Assembly: GCF_007565055.1 (NCBI RefSeq)
Contig: NC_044565.1
Coordinates: 46,511,711 to 46,575,710, forward strand
Source of the DNA: Rhinopithecus roxellana
Lineage: Eukaryota; Chordata; Mammalia; Primates; Cercopithecidae
Direction: 5' to 3'
DNA length: 64,000 bases
A program made the position numbers and the translations under genes. Of this stretch, positions 38,392 to 49,217 are shown piece after piece. Every line of letters starts with the position of its first letter. Positions within the stretch are counted from its first letter, which is position 1. Under the pieces are notes generated by a model, which was given only the letters and a program-made list of their open reading frames with translations, was not told where the DNA came from and ran no database searches.

Positions 38392-39078
38392 CTTCTGGGA
38401 AAATGCACATCGGTGTATGAATGCAACTCAAAGAGTTACACTTTTCTCTTCAGTTATCAGTTTGCTATCACAGTTTTCTTGAAATCTGCAATGGGATACT
38501 TCTTAGCGCAATAAGGCTTATGGTGACAAAGGAAACATCCTCAGATGGAAATTAGAAAGAAGTCTTCTTAGAAACTGCTTTGCGATGTGTGAATGCAACT
38601 TACATAGTGACACGTTTCTCATCAGTGATCAGTTTGCTAACACAGTTTCCTTGAAATCTGCAATGGGATACTTCTTAGCGCAATGAAGCTTACGGTGACA
38701 AAGGAATTATCGTCATATGAAAAGTAGAAAGAAGTTTTCTCAGAAATTTCTTGGTGATGTGTGAATTCATCTCACAGAGTTATAACTTATTCCTCAGGAG
38801 GCAGTTTGCTAACACTCTTCTCGTGGAATCTGCAAAGTGATATTTGGGAGCCCATTGGGGCCCATTTTGAAAAAGAAAATATCCTCAGAGAATAGCTAGG
38901 AGAAGCTTTCGGAGAGATTTCTTTCTGATGTGTGACTTCATCAAACAGAGTACCACCCTTCCCTTCTTGAAAGAGTTTGCTAACACTGTTGTCGTTTATT
39001 CTTCAAAGTGATATTTGGGAGCTCATTGAAGGCTATGGTGAATAAGGAAATATCTTCAGATAAAAACTGGAAAGAAGC
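38392..39078 (+). repeat. HOR block d: M1, M1', M2/M3 chimera, M4
   Basis: Four monomers, but not the usual four. M1 is at 38392-38563; a second M1-like monomer (38564-38735) has 'gaaactgctttgcgatgtg' and 'caacttacatagtgacacg'. A chimera follows (38736-38906) with an M2 head ('atttcttggtgatgtgtg') and an M3 body ('gttataacttattcctcagg', 'ggagcccattggggccca'). M4 is at 38907-39078 ('cggagagatttctttctg'). So one M1 was gained and one M2/M3 pair was fused, keeping the count at four. The M1' type also occurs once in the flank, near 22.6 kb. Confidence 0.85.
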
Positions 39079-39215
39079 TTGCTGGGAAGATGCACTTCGA
39101 TGTATAACAGTACATTAACACTGTCTTTGAGGAACCTCGGTAGGGCTACTTTCCAGTCTCATTGAGGTCTACTGCTGATAAAGGAAATATCATAAATTCA
39201 AAACGTGAAAGAAGC
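39079..39215 (+). repeat. M1/M2 deletion-hybrid monomer of block e
   Basis: M1 sequence as far as 'cacttcgatgtat' is joined directly to the M2 middle 'aacagtacattaacactgtc'. About 135 bp remain of two monomers. Equivalent hybrids lie at 26214-26348, 32655-32788, 45524-45658, 51963-52094 and 58390-58524. Copy 3 has two extra bases ('ttccagtctc', 'tactgctg') that other copies lack. Confidence 0.88.
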
Positions 39216-39559
39216 TTTCTGAGAAACTTCTTTGTGATCTGTGGATTCCTCTCAAAGAGTTACAACTTCGTCTTCATGAAGCAGTTTGCTAACAATCTTT
39301 TCGTGGAATCTGCAATGTGATATTTGGGAGCCCTTTGGAGCCCATTGTGAAAAAGGAAATATCCTCAGAGAATAACTAGAGAGAAGCTTTCTGAGAGATT
39401 GCTTTCTGATGTGGGACTTCATCACACAGAGTTCCACCCTTACCTTCTTGGAACAGTTTGCTAACACTGTTGTCGTGGATTATGCAAAGTGATATTTCGG
39501 AGCTCATTGAGGGCTATGGGGGAAAAGGAAATATCTTCAGATAAAAACAGGAAAGAAGC
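39079..39559 (+). repeat. HOR block e (shortened, three monomers)
   Basis: Begins with the short M1/M2 hybrid, followed by M3 (with 'tctgtggattcctctcaaag' and 'tctgcaatgtgatatttggg') and M4 ('gatgtgggacttcatcac'). Its length of 481 bp, against ~687, reflects the loss of about 207 bp. Confidence 0.88.
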
Positions 39560-40244
39560 CTTCTGGAAAAATACACTTCTATGTATGAATGCAATTCACA
39601 GAGTTACACGTTTCTCTTCAGTGATCAGTTTGCTAACACAGTTTTCTTGAAATCTGCAATGGGACACTTAGCGCAATGAAGCTTACGGAGACAAAGGAAA
39701 TATGCTCAGATGAAAACTAGAAAAAAGCTTTCTTAGAAACTTCTTGGTGATGTGTGAATTCATCTCACGGCGTTACACTTATGTTTTCCTGGAGCAGTCC
39801 ATAAACACTGTCTTTGAGGAACCGGAGAAGGGCTCCTTTCCATCACATTGAGGCTCTATGCTGATAAAGGAAATATCATCAATTCAAAACATGAAAGAAG
39901 CTTTATGAGAAACTTCTTTGGGATCTGTGAATTCATCTCACAGAATTCCAACTTAGTCCTCATGAAGCAGTTTGGTAACAGTCTTTTCGTGGAATCTGCA
40001 AAGTGATATTTGAGAACCCTTTAGGCCCATCGTGAAAAAGGAAATATCTTCAGAGAATAACTAGAGAGAAGCTTTCTAGAGAGATTGCTTTCGGATGTCT
40101 GATTTCATCACACGGAGATCCACCTTTCCGTTCTTGGAAAAGTTTGCTAACACAGTTGTCATGCATTCTGCACAGTGATATTTGGTAGCTCATTGAGGGC
40201 TATGGTCAAAAGGAAATATCTTCAGATAAAAACTGGAAAGAAGC
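39560..40244 (+). repeat. HOR block f
   Basis: M1 lacks part of the usual tail ('atgggacacttagcgcaatg'). M2 has 'catctcacggcgttac' and 'caattcaaaacatgaaag'. M3 has 'tttgagaaccctttaggccc' and M4 has 'gatgtctgatttcatcacac'. In copy 1 this block is replaced by a different tetramer. Confidence 0.85.
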
Positions 40245-40379
40245 CTGCTGGGAAAATGCACTTCGATGTATAACAGTCCATTAACACTGTCTTTGACGAA
40301 CCTGGGTAAGGCTACTTTCCATCGCATTGAGGTCTACGCTCATAAAGGAAAAATCATCAGTTCAAAACGTGAAAGAAGC
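40245..40379 (+). repeat. M1/M2 deletion-hybrid monomer of block g
   Basis: Same fusion point as in block e ('gatgtataacagtccattaa') but with different surrounding variants ('tgacgaacctgggta', 'aaggaaaaatcatcag'). Equivalents: 27376-27509, 33812-33946, 46685-46819, 53117-53250 and 59551-59684. Confidence 0.88.
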
Positions 40380-40718
40380 TTTCTGAGAAACTTCTTTGGG
40401 ATCTGTGAATTCATCTCACAGTGTTCCAAGTTAGCCCTCATGAAGTCGTTTGCTAACACTCTTTTCGTGGAATCTGCAAAGTGATATTTGGGAGCCCATT
40501 GGGTCCATGGTGAAAAACGAAATATCCTCAGAGAATAACTAGAGAGAAGCTTTCTGAGAGATTGCTTTCTGATGTGTGACTTCGTCACGGAGAGTTTCAC
40601 CCTTCCCTTCTGGAAGAGTTTGCTAACACTGTTATGGATATTGCAAAGTGATATTTGGGAGCTCTTTGAGTGCTATAGTGAAAAAGCAAATATCTTCAGA
40701 TACAAACAGGAAGGAACC
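40245..40718 (+). repeat. HOR block g (shortened, three monomers)
   Basis: Begins with the second M1/M2 hybrid, then M3 ('ctttgggatctgtgaattc', 'tcacagtgttccaa', 'gcccattgggtccatgg') and M4 ('cacggagagtt', 'cttctggaagagtttgc', 'actgttatgga'). 474 bp. Odd copies 3 and 5 have 'cttcgtcacggagagtttc'; the other copies have 'cttcatcacggagagttcc'. Confidence 0.88.
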
Positions 40719-41402
40719 CTTCTTCGAAAATGCACTTCAATGTATGAAAGCAACTCAAAGAGTTACACGTTTCTCTTCAGTAATCAGTTTGCTAACACAG
40801 TTTTCTTGAAATATGCAATGGGATACTTCTTAGCACAATGAAGCTTAGGGGGACAAAGGAAATATGCTCAGATGGAAACTAGAAAGCTTTACTAGAAACT
40901 CCTTGGTGATGTGTGAATTCTTCTCACAGAGTTACACTTATGTTTCCTGGAAGATTCCATTTACACTATCTTTGAGGAACCTGAGAAGGGCTACTTTCCA
41001 TCGCATTCAGGCCTACGCTGATAAAGGAAATATCATCGCTTCAAAACGTGAAGGAAGCTTTCTGAGAAACATCTTTGTGACCTCTGAATTCGTCTCACAG
41101 GGTTACAATTTAGTCTTCACGAAGCAGTTTGCTAACACTCTTTTCTTGGAATCTGCAAAGGGATATTTGGGAGCCAATTGGGGCCCATGGTGAAAAAGGA
41201 AATATCCTCAGAGAATAACTAGAGAGAAGCTTTCTGAGAGATTGCTTTCTGATGTGCGACTTCATCACACAGAGTTCCACCCTTCCCTTCTTGGAACAGT
41301 TTGCTAACACTGATGTCGTGGATTCTGCAAAGTGATATTTCGGAGCTCATTGAGGTCTATGGTGAAAAAGGAAATATCTTCAGATAAAAACTGGAAAGAA
41401 GC
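40719..41402 (+). repeat. HOR block h
   Basis: M1 head 'cttcttcgaaaatgcacttc' with 'gaaagcaactcaaagag'. M2 head is shortened to 'gaaagctttactagaaactc', with 'gaagattccatttacactat'. M3 has 'gaattcgtctcacagggtt' and 'gggagccaattggggccc'. The base after 'gcttа'-type HindIII context at the M1 end separates odd copies (gcttaggggg) from even copies (gcttacgggg). Confidence 0.86.
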
Positions 41403-42084
41403 CTTCTGGGAAAATGCACTTCAATGTATGAATTCAACTCACAGAGTTACACGTTTCTCTCCAGTGATCAGTTTGCTAACACAGTTTTCTTGAAATCTGC
41501 AATGGGATACGTTTTAGCGCAATTAAGCTTACGTTGACAAAGGAAATATCCTTAGATGAAAACTGGAAAGAAACTATCTTAGAAACTTCTTAGTGATGTG
41601 TGAATTCATCTCACTGATTTACACTTATGATTCCTGGAACAGTCCATTAACACTGTCTTTGAGGAACCTGAGTAGGGCTAGTTTCCATCGCATTGAAGCC
41701 TACGCTGATAAAGGAATATTTTCAGTTGAAAACGTGAGAGATCCTTTCTGAGAAACTTCTTTGTGATCTGTGAAGTCATCTCACAGAGTTACAGTTTAGT
41801 CCTCAGGAAGCAGTTTGCTAACAGTCTTTTCGTGGAATCTACAAAGTGATATTTGGGAGCCCATTGGGGCCCATTGTGAAAAACGAAATATCCTCAGAGA
41901 ATAACTAGATAGAAGCTTTCTGTGAGATTGCTTTCTGATGTATGACTTCATCACGGAGAGTTCCACCCTCCCCTTCTGGAAGATTTTGCTAACACTGTTG
42001 TGGATTCTGCAAAGTGATATTTGGGAGCTCTTTGAGTGTTATAGTGAAAAAGGAAATATCATCGGATACAAAGTGGAAGGAACC
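41403..42084 (+). repeat. HOR block i (most variable block)
   Basis: M2 has 'acttatgattcctggaac' and M2/M3 has 'aaaggaatattttcagttg'. Copies 3 and 5 are alike, while copies 2 and 4 differ in M2 and M4. Copy 6 has three unrelated tetramers in its place. This is the position of main structural change in the HOR. Confidence 0.83.
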
Positions 42085-42771
42085 CTTCTTCGAAAATGCA
42101 CTTCAATGTATAAAAGCAACTGAAAGAGTTACACGTTTCTCTTCAGTGATCAGTTTACTAACAAAGTTTTCTTGAAATCTGCAATGGGATACATCTTAGC
42201 ACAATGAAGCTTACGGGGACAAAGGAAATATGCTCAGATTGAAACTAGAAAGAAGCTTTCCTAGAAACTCCTTGGTGATGTGTGAATTCTTCTCACAGTG
42301 TTACACTCATGTTTCCTGGAACAGTCCATTTACACTGTCTTTGAGGAACCTGAGAAGGGCTACTTTCCATCGCATTGAGGCCTACGCAGATAAAGGAAAT
42401 ATCATCAGTTGGAAACGAGAAGGAAGCTTTCTGAGAAACATCTTTGTGATCTCTGAATTCGTCTCACTGGGTTACAACTTAGTCTTCACGAAGCAGTTTG
42501 CTAACACTCTTTTCTTGGAATCTGCAAAGGGATATTTGGGAGCCAATTGGGGCCCATGGTGAAAAAGGAAATATCCTCACATTATAACTAGAGAGAAGCT
42601 TTCTGAGAGATTGCTTTCTGATGTGCGACTTCATCACACAGAGTTCCACCCTTCCCTTCTTGGAACAGTTTGCTAACACTGATGTCGTGGATTCTGCAAA
42701 GTGATATTTGTGAGCTCATTGAGTGCAATGGTGAAAAGGGAAATATCTTCACATTAAAACTGGAAAGAAGC
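42085..42771 (+). repeat. HOR block j
   Basis: M2 has 'gaattcttctcacagtgtta', 'cactcatgtttcctgg' and 'ctacgcagataaagg'. M3 has 'gaattcgtctcactgggtt' and M4 has 'tcacattataactagagag' upstream, then 'tttgtgagctcattgagtgc'. Its M3-M4 part is shared with block h, so h and j are sister blocks. Recurs at 48685, 55100 and 62930 (M2 regions). Confidence 0.85.
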
Positions 42772-45700
42772 CTCTGGGAAAATGCACTTCGATGTATGAA
42801 TGCAACTCACAGAGTTACACGTTTCTCTTCAGTGATCAGTTTTCTAACTCAGTTTTCTTGAAATCTGCAATGTGATACTTTTTAGCGCACAGCAGCTTAG
42901 GGTGATAAAGGAAATACCCTCAGATGGAAAATAGAAAGAAACTTTGTTAGAACCTCCATGGTGATGTGTGAATTCATCTCACAGAGTTACACTTATGTTT
43001 CCTGGAGCAGTCCATTAACACTGTCTTTGAGGAACCTGAGAAGGGCTACGTTCCATCGCATTGAGGCGTATGCTGATAAACGATATATTATAAATTCAAA
43101 ACGTGAAAGAAGCTTTCTGAGAAACTTCTTTGTGATCTGTGAATTCATCTCACAGAGTTACAACTTAGTCCTCATGAAGCAGTTTGCTAAGAGTCTTTTC
43201 TTGGAATCTGCAAAGTGATATTTGGGAGCACATTGGGGCCCATTGTGAAAAAGGAAATATCCTCAGATAATAACTAGAGAGAAGTCTTCTGAGAGATTGC
43301 TTTCTGATGTGTGACTTCATCAGAGAGAGTTCCATCCTTCCCTTCTTGGAACAGTTTGCTAACACTGTTGTCGTGGATTCTGCAAAGTGATATTTGGGAG
43401 CTCATTGAGAGCTATGGTGAAAAAGGAAATATCTTCAGATAACAACTGGAGAGAAGCCTTCTGGGAAAATGCACTTCGATGTATGAATGCAACTCACAGA
43501 GTTACGCGTTTCTCTTCAGTGATCAGTTTGCTAACACAGTTTTCTTGAAATCTGCAATGGGATACTTCTTAGTGCCATGAAGCTTAGGGTGACAAAGGAA
43601 ATATCCTCAGATGGAAACTAGAGAAGAAGCCTTTCTAGAAACTTCTTGGTGATGTGTGAATTCATCTCACAGAGTTACACTTATGTTTCCTGGCAGAGTC
43701 CATTAACACTGTCTTTGAGGAACCTGAGAAGGGCTTCCTTGTCCATCGCTTTGAGGCCTACGCTGATAAGGGAAATTCATCCATTCAAAACGTGAAAGAA
43801 GCTTTCTGAGAAACTTCTTTCTGATCTCTGAGTTCATCTCACAGACTTATAACTTAGACTCAAGAAGCAGTTGGCTAACACTCTTTTCGTGGAATCTGAA
43901 AGTGATATTTTGGAGCCCATAGGGGCCCATGGTGAAAAAGGAAATATCCTCACATAACTAACTAGAGAGAAGCTTCTGAGAGTTTGCCTTCTGATGTGTG
44001 ACTTCATCACAAAGAATTCCACCCTTCCCTTCTTGGAACATTTTGCTAGCACTGTTGTCGTGGATTCTGAAAAGGTATATTTCTGGAGCTCATTGAGGGT
44101 CTACGGTGAAAAAGGAAGTATACTCACATAATAACTGAAAGAGAAGCCTTTCTGAGAAACTGCATTGCCATCTGTGAATGCAACTCACAGAGTTACAGCG
44201 TTTCTCTTCAAGTGATCAGTTTGCTCAGCACAGTTTTCTTGAAATCTGCAATGCGATACTGCTTAGCGCAATGAGGCTTATGGTGACATAGGAAATATCC
44301 TCAGATGGAAACTAGAAAGAAGCTTTCTAAGAAACTTCTTGGTGATGCGTGAATTCATCTCACAGAGTTTCACTTATGTTTCCTGGAACAGTCCATTAAC
44401 ACTGTCTTTGAGGAACCTGAGAAGGGCTACTTTCCATCACATTGAGGCCTACGCTAATAAAGGAAATATCATCAGTTCAAAACGTGAAAGAAGCTTTCTG
44501 AGAAACTTCTTTGTGATCTGTGAATTCATCTCACAGAGTTGCAACTTTGTCCTCAGGAAGCAGTTTGCTAACAGTCTTTTCGTGGAAAGTGCCAAGTGAT
44601 ATTTGGGAGCTCTTTGGGGCCCATTGTGAAAAAGGAAATATCCTCAGAGAATAACTAGAGAGAAGCTTTCTGAGAGATTGCTTTCTGATGTGTGACTTCA
44701 TCACACAAAGTTCCAACCTTTCCTTCTTGGAACAGTTTGCTAACACTGTTGTCGTGGATTCTGCAAAGTGATATTTGGGAGCTCAATGAGTGCTATGGTG
44801 AAAAGGAAATATCTTCAGATACAAACTGGAAAGAAGCCTTCTGGGAAAATGCACATCGGTGTATGAATGCAACTCACAGAGTTACACTTTTCTCTTCAGT
44901 TATCAGTTTGCTATCACAGTTTTCTTGAAATCTGCAATAGGATACTTCTTAGCGCAATAAGCTTATGGTGACAAAGGAAACATCCTCAGATGGAAATTAG
45001 AAAGAAGTCTTCTTAGAAACTGCTTTGCGATGTGTGAATGCAACTTACATAGTGACACGTTTCTCATCAGTGATCAGTTTGCTAACACAGTTTCCTTGAA
45101 ATCTGCAATGGGATACTTCTTAGCGCAATGAAGCTTACGGTGACAAAGGAATTATCGTCATATGAAAAGTAGAAAGAAGTTTTCTCAGAAATTTCTTGGT
45201 GATGTGTGAATTCATCTCACAGAGTTATAACTTATTCCTCAGGAGGCAGTTTGCTAACACTCTTCTCGTGGAATCTGCAAAGTGATATTTGGGAGCCCAT
45301 TGGGGCCCATTTTGAAAAAGAAAATATCCTCAGAGAATAGCTAGGAGAAGCTTTCGGAGAGATTTCTTTCTGATGTGTGACTTCATCAAACAGAGTACCA
45401 CCCTTCCCTTCTTGGAAGAGTTTGCTAACACTGTTGTCGTTTATTCTTCAAAGTGATATTTGGGAGCTCATTGAAGGCTATGGTGAATAAGGAAATATCT
45501 TCAGATAAAAACTGGAAAGAAGCTTGCTGGGAAGATGCACTTCGATGTATAACAGTCCATTAACACTGTCTTTGAGGAACCTCGGTAGGGCTACTTTCCA
45601 TCTCATTGAGGTCTACGCTGATAAAGGAAATATCATAAATTCAAAACGTGAAAGAAGCTTTCTGAGAAACTTCTTTGTGATCTGTGGATTCCTCTCACAG

Positions 45701-48700
45701 AGTTACAACTTCGTCTTCATGAAGCAGTTTGCTAACAATCTTTTCGTGGAATCTGCAATGTGATATTTGGGAGCCCTTTGGAGCCCATTGTGAAAAAGGA
45801 AATATCCTCAGAGAATAACTAGAGAGAAGCTTTCTGAGAGATTGCTTTCTGATGTGGGACTTCATCACACAGAGTTCCACCCTTACCTTCTTGGAACAGT
45901 TTGCTAACACTGTTGTCGTGGATTATGCAAAGTGATATTTCGGAGCTCATTGAGGGCTATGGGGGAAAAGGAAATATCTTCAGATAAAAACAGGAAAGAA
46001 GCCTTCTGGAAAAATACACTTCAATGTATGAATGCAATTCACAGAGTTACACGTTTCTCTTCAGTGATCAGTTTGCTAACACAGTTTTCTTGAAATCTGC
46101 AATGGGACACTTAGCGCAATGAAGCTTACGGAGACAAAGGAAATATGCTCAGATGAAAACTAGAAAAAAGCTTTCTTAGAAACTTCTTGGTGATGTGTGA
46201 ATTCATCTCACGGCGTTACACTTATGTTTCCTGGAGCAGTCCATAAACACTGTCTTTGAGGAACCGGAGAAGGGCTCCTTTCCATCACATTGAGGTCTAT
46301 GCTGATAAAGGAAATATCATCAATTCAAAACATGAAAGAAGCTTTATGAGAAACTTCTTTGGGATCTGTGAATTCATCTCACAGAATTCCAACTTAGTCC
46401 TCATGAAGCAGTTTGGTAACAGTCTTTTCGTGGAATCTGCAAAGTGATATTTGAGAGCCCTTTAGGCCCATCGTGAAAAAGGAAATATCTTCAGAGAATA
46501 ACTAGAGAGAAGCTTTCTGAGAGATTGCTTTCGGATGTCTGATTTCATCACACGGAGATCCACCTTTCCGTTCTTGGAAAAGTTTGCTAACACAGTTGTC
46601 ATGGATTCTGCAAAGTGATATTTGGTAGCTCATTGAGGGCTATGGGCAAAAGGAAATATCTTCAGATAAAAACTGGAAAGAAGCCTGCTGGGAAAATGCA
46701 CTTCGATGTATAACAGTCCATTAACACTGTCTTTGACGAACCTGGGTAAGGCTACTTTCCATCGCATTGAGGTCTACGCTGATAAAGGAAAAATCATCAG
46801 TTCAAAACGTGAAAGAAGCTTTCTGAGAAACTTCTTTGGGATCTGTGAATTCATCTCACAGTGTTCCAACTTAGCCCTCATGAAGCCGTTTGCTAACACT
46901 CTTTTCGTGGAATCTGCAAAGTGATATTTGGGAGCCCATTGGGTCCATGGTGAAAAACGAAATATCCTCAGAGAATAACTAGAGAGAAGCTTTCTGAGAG
47001 ATTGCTTTCTGATGTGTGACTTCATCACGGAGAGTTCCACCCTTCCCTTCTGGAAGAGTTTGCTAACACTGTTATGGATTCTGCAAAGTGATATTTGGGA
47101 GCTCTTTGAGTGCTATAGTGAAAAAGCAAATATCTTCAGATACAAACAGGAAGGAACCCTTCTTCGAAAATGCACTTCAATGTATGAAAGCAACTCAAAG
47201 AGTTACACGTTTCTCTTCAGTAATCAGTTTGCTAACACAGTTTTCTTGAAATATGCAATGGGATACTTCTTAGCACAATGAAGCTTACGGGGACAAAGGA
47301 AATATGCTCAGATGGAAACTAGAAAGCTTTACTAGAAACTCCTTGGTGATGAGTGAATTCTTCTCACAGAGTTACACTTATGTTTCCTGGAAGATTCCAT
47401 TTACACTATCTTTGAGGAACCTGAGAAGGGCTACTTTCCATCGCATTCAGGCCTACGCTGATAAAGGAAATATCATCGCTTCAAAACGTGAAGGAAGCTT
47501 TCTGAGAAACATCTTTGTGACCTCTGAATTCGTCTCACAGGGTTACAATTTAGTCTTCACGAAGCAGTTTGCTAACACTCTTTTCTTGGAATCTGCAAAG
47601 GGATATTTGGGAGCCAATTGGGGCCCATGGTGAAAAAGGAAATATCCTCAGAGAATAACTAGAGAGAAGCTTTCTGAGAGATTGCTTTCTGATGTGCGAC
47701 TTCATCACACAGAGTTCCACCCTTCCCTTCTTGGAACAGTTTGCTAACACTGATGTCGTGGATTCTGCAAAGTGATATTTCGGAGCTCATTGAGGTCTAT
47801 GGTGAAAAAGGAAATATCTTCAGATAAAAACTGGAAAGAAGCCTTCTGGGAAAATGCACTTCAATGTATGAATTCAACTCACAGAGTTACACGTTTCTCT
47901 CCAGTGATCAGTTTGCTAACACAGTTTTCTTGAAATCTGCAATGGGATACGTTTTAGCGCAATGAAGCTTACGGTGACAAAGGAAATATCCTCAGATGAA
48001 AACTAGAAAGAAGCTATCTTAGAAACTTCTTGGTGATGTGTGAATTCATCTCACAGAGTTACACTTATGATTCCTGGAACAGTCCATTAACACTGTCTTT
48101 GAGGAACCTGAGAGGGCTACGTTTCCATCGCATTGAAGCCTACGCTGATAAAGGAATATTATCAATTCAAAACGTGAAAGAAGCTTTCTGAGAAACTTCT
48201 TTGTGATCTGTGAATTCATCTCACAGAGTTACAACTTAGTCCTCAGGAAGAAGTTTGCTAACACTCTTTTCGTGGAATCTGCAAAGTATATTTGGAAGCC
48301 CATTGGGGACCATTGTGAAAAAGGAAATATCCTCAGAGAATAACTAGAGAGAAGTCTTTCTGAGAGATTGCTTTCTGATGTGTGACTTCATCAGAGAGAG
48401 TTCCATCCTTCCCTTCTTGGAACAGTTTGCTAACACTGTTGTCGTGGATTCTGCAAAGTGATATTTGGGAAGCTCATTGAGAGCTATAGGTGAAAATGGA
48501 AATATCTTCAGATAAAACTGGAGAGAAGCCTTCTGGAAAATGCACTTCGATGTATGAATGCAACTCACAGAGTTACACGTTTCTCTTCAGTTATCAGTTT
48601 GCTAACACAGTTTTCTTGAAATCTGCAATGGGATACATTCTTAGCGACCATGAAGCTTAGGGTGACAAAGGAAATATCCTCAGATTGAAACTAGAAAGAA

Positions 48701-49217
48701 GCTTTCCTAGAAACTCCTTGGTGATGTGTGAATTCTTCTCACAGTGTTACACTCATGTTTCCTGGAACAGTCCATTTACACTGTCTTTGAGGAACCTGAG
48801 AAGGGCTACTTTCCATCGCATTGAGGCCTACGCAGATAAAGGAAATATCATCAGTTGGAAACGAGAAGGAAGCTTTCTGAGAAACATCTTTGTGATCTCT
48901 GAATTCGTCTCACTGGGTTACAACTTAGTCTTCACGAAGCAGTTTGCTAACACTCTTTTCTTGGAATCTGCAAAGGGATATTTGGGAGCCAATTGGGGCC
49001 CATGGTGAAAAAGGAAATATCCTCACATTATAACTAGAGAGAAGCTTTCTGAGAGATTGCTTTCTGATGTGCGACTTCATCACACAGAGTTCCACCCTTC
49101 CCTTCTTGGAACAGTTTGCTAACACTGATGTCGTGGATTCTGCAAAGTGATATTTGTGAGCTCATTGAGTGCAATGGTGAAAAGGGAAATATCTTCACAT
49201 TAAAACTGGAAAGAAGC
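42772..49217 (+). repeat. 38-mer HOR copy 4
   Basis: 6446 bp, blocks a-j complete; hybrids at 45524-45658 (e) and 46685-46819 (g). Most blocks are nearly identical to copy 3, but block i differs: its M2 start reads 'cttacggtgacaaagg' (47968) and its M4 has the block-a type 'catcagagagagttccatc' rather than 'catcacggagagttcc'. It shares even-copy variants with copies 2 and 6, such as 'gcttacgggg' at 47283 and 'gcaataggatac' near 44933. Confidence 0.92.

Larger units (their letters stand above)
36331..42771 (+). repeat. 38-mer HOR copy 3 (reference copy)
   Basis: 6441 bp, used here to define the ten blocks a-j (38 monomers), listed separately. Eight blocks have four monomers and two (e, g) have three, of which the first is a short M1/M2 hybrid. 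The expected length, 38 x ~171.5 bp minus two losses of ~36 bp, agrees with what is observed. It carries the odd-copy variants shared with copies 1 and 5. Confidence 0.92.
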
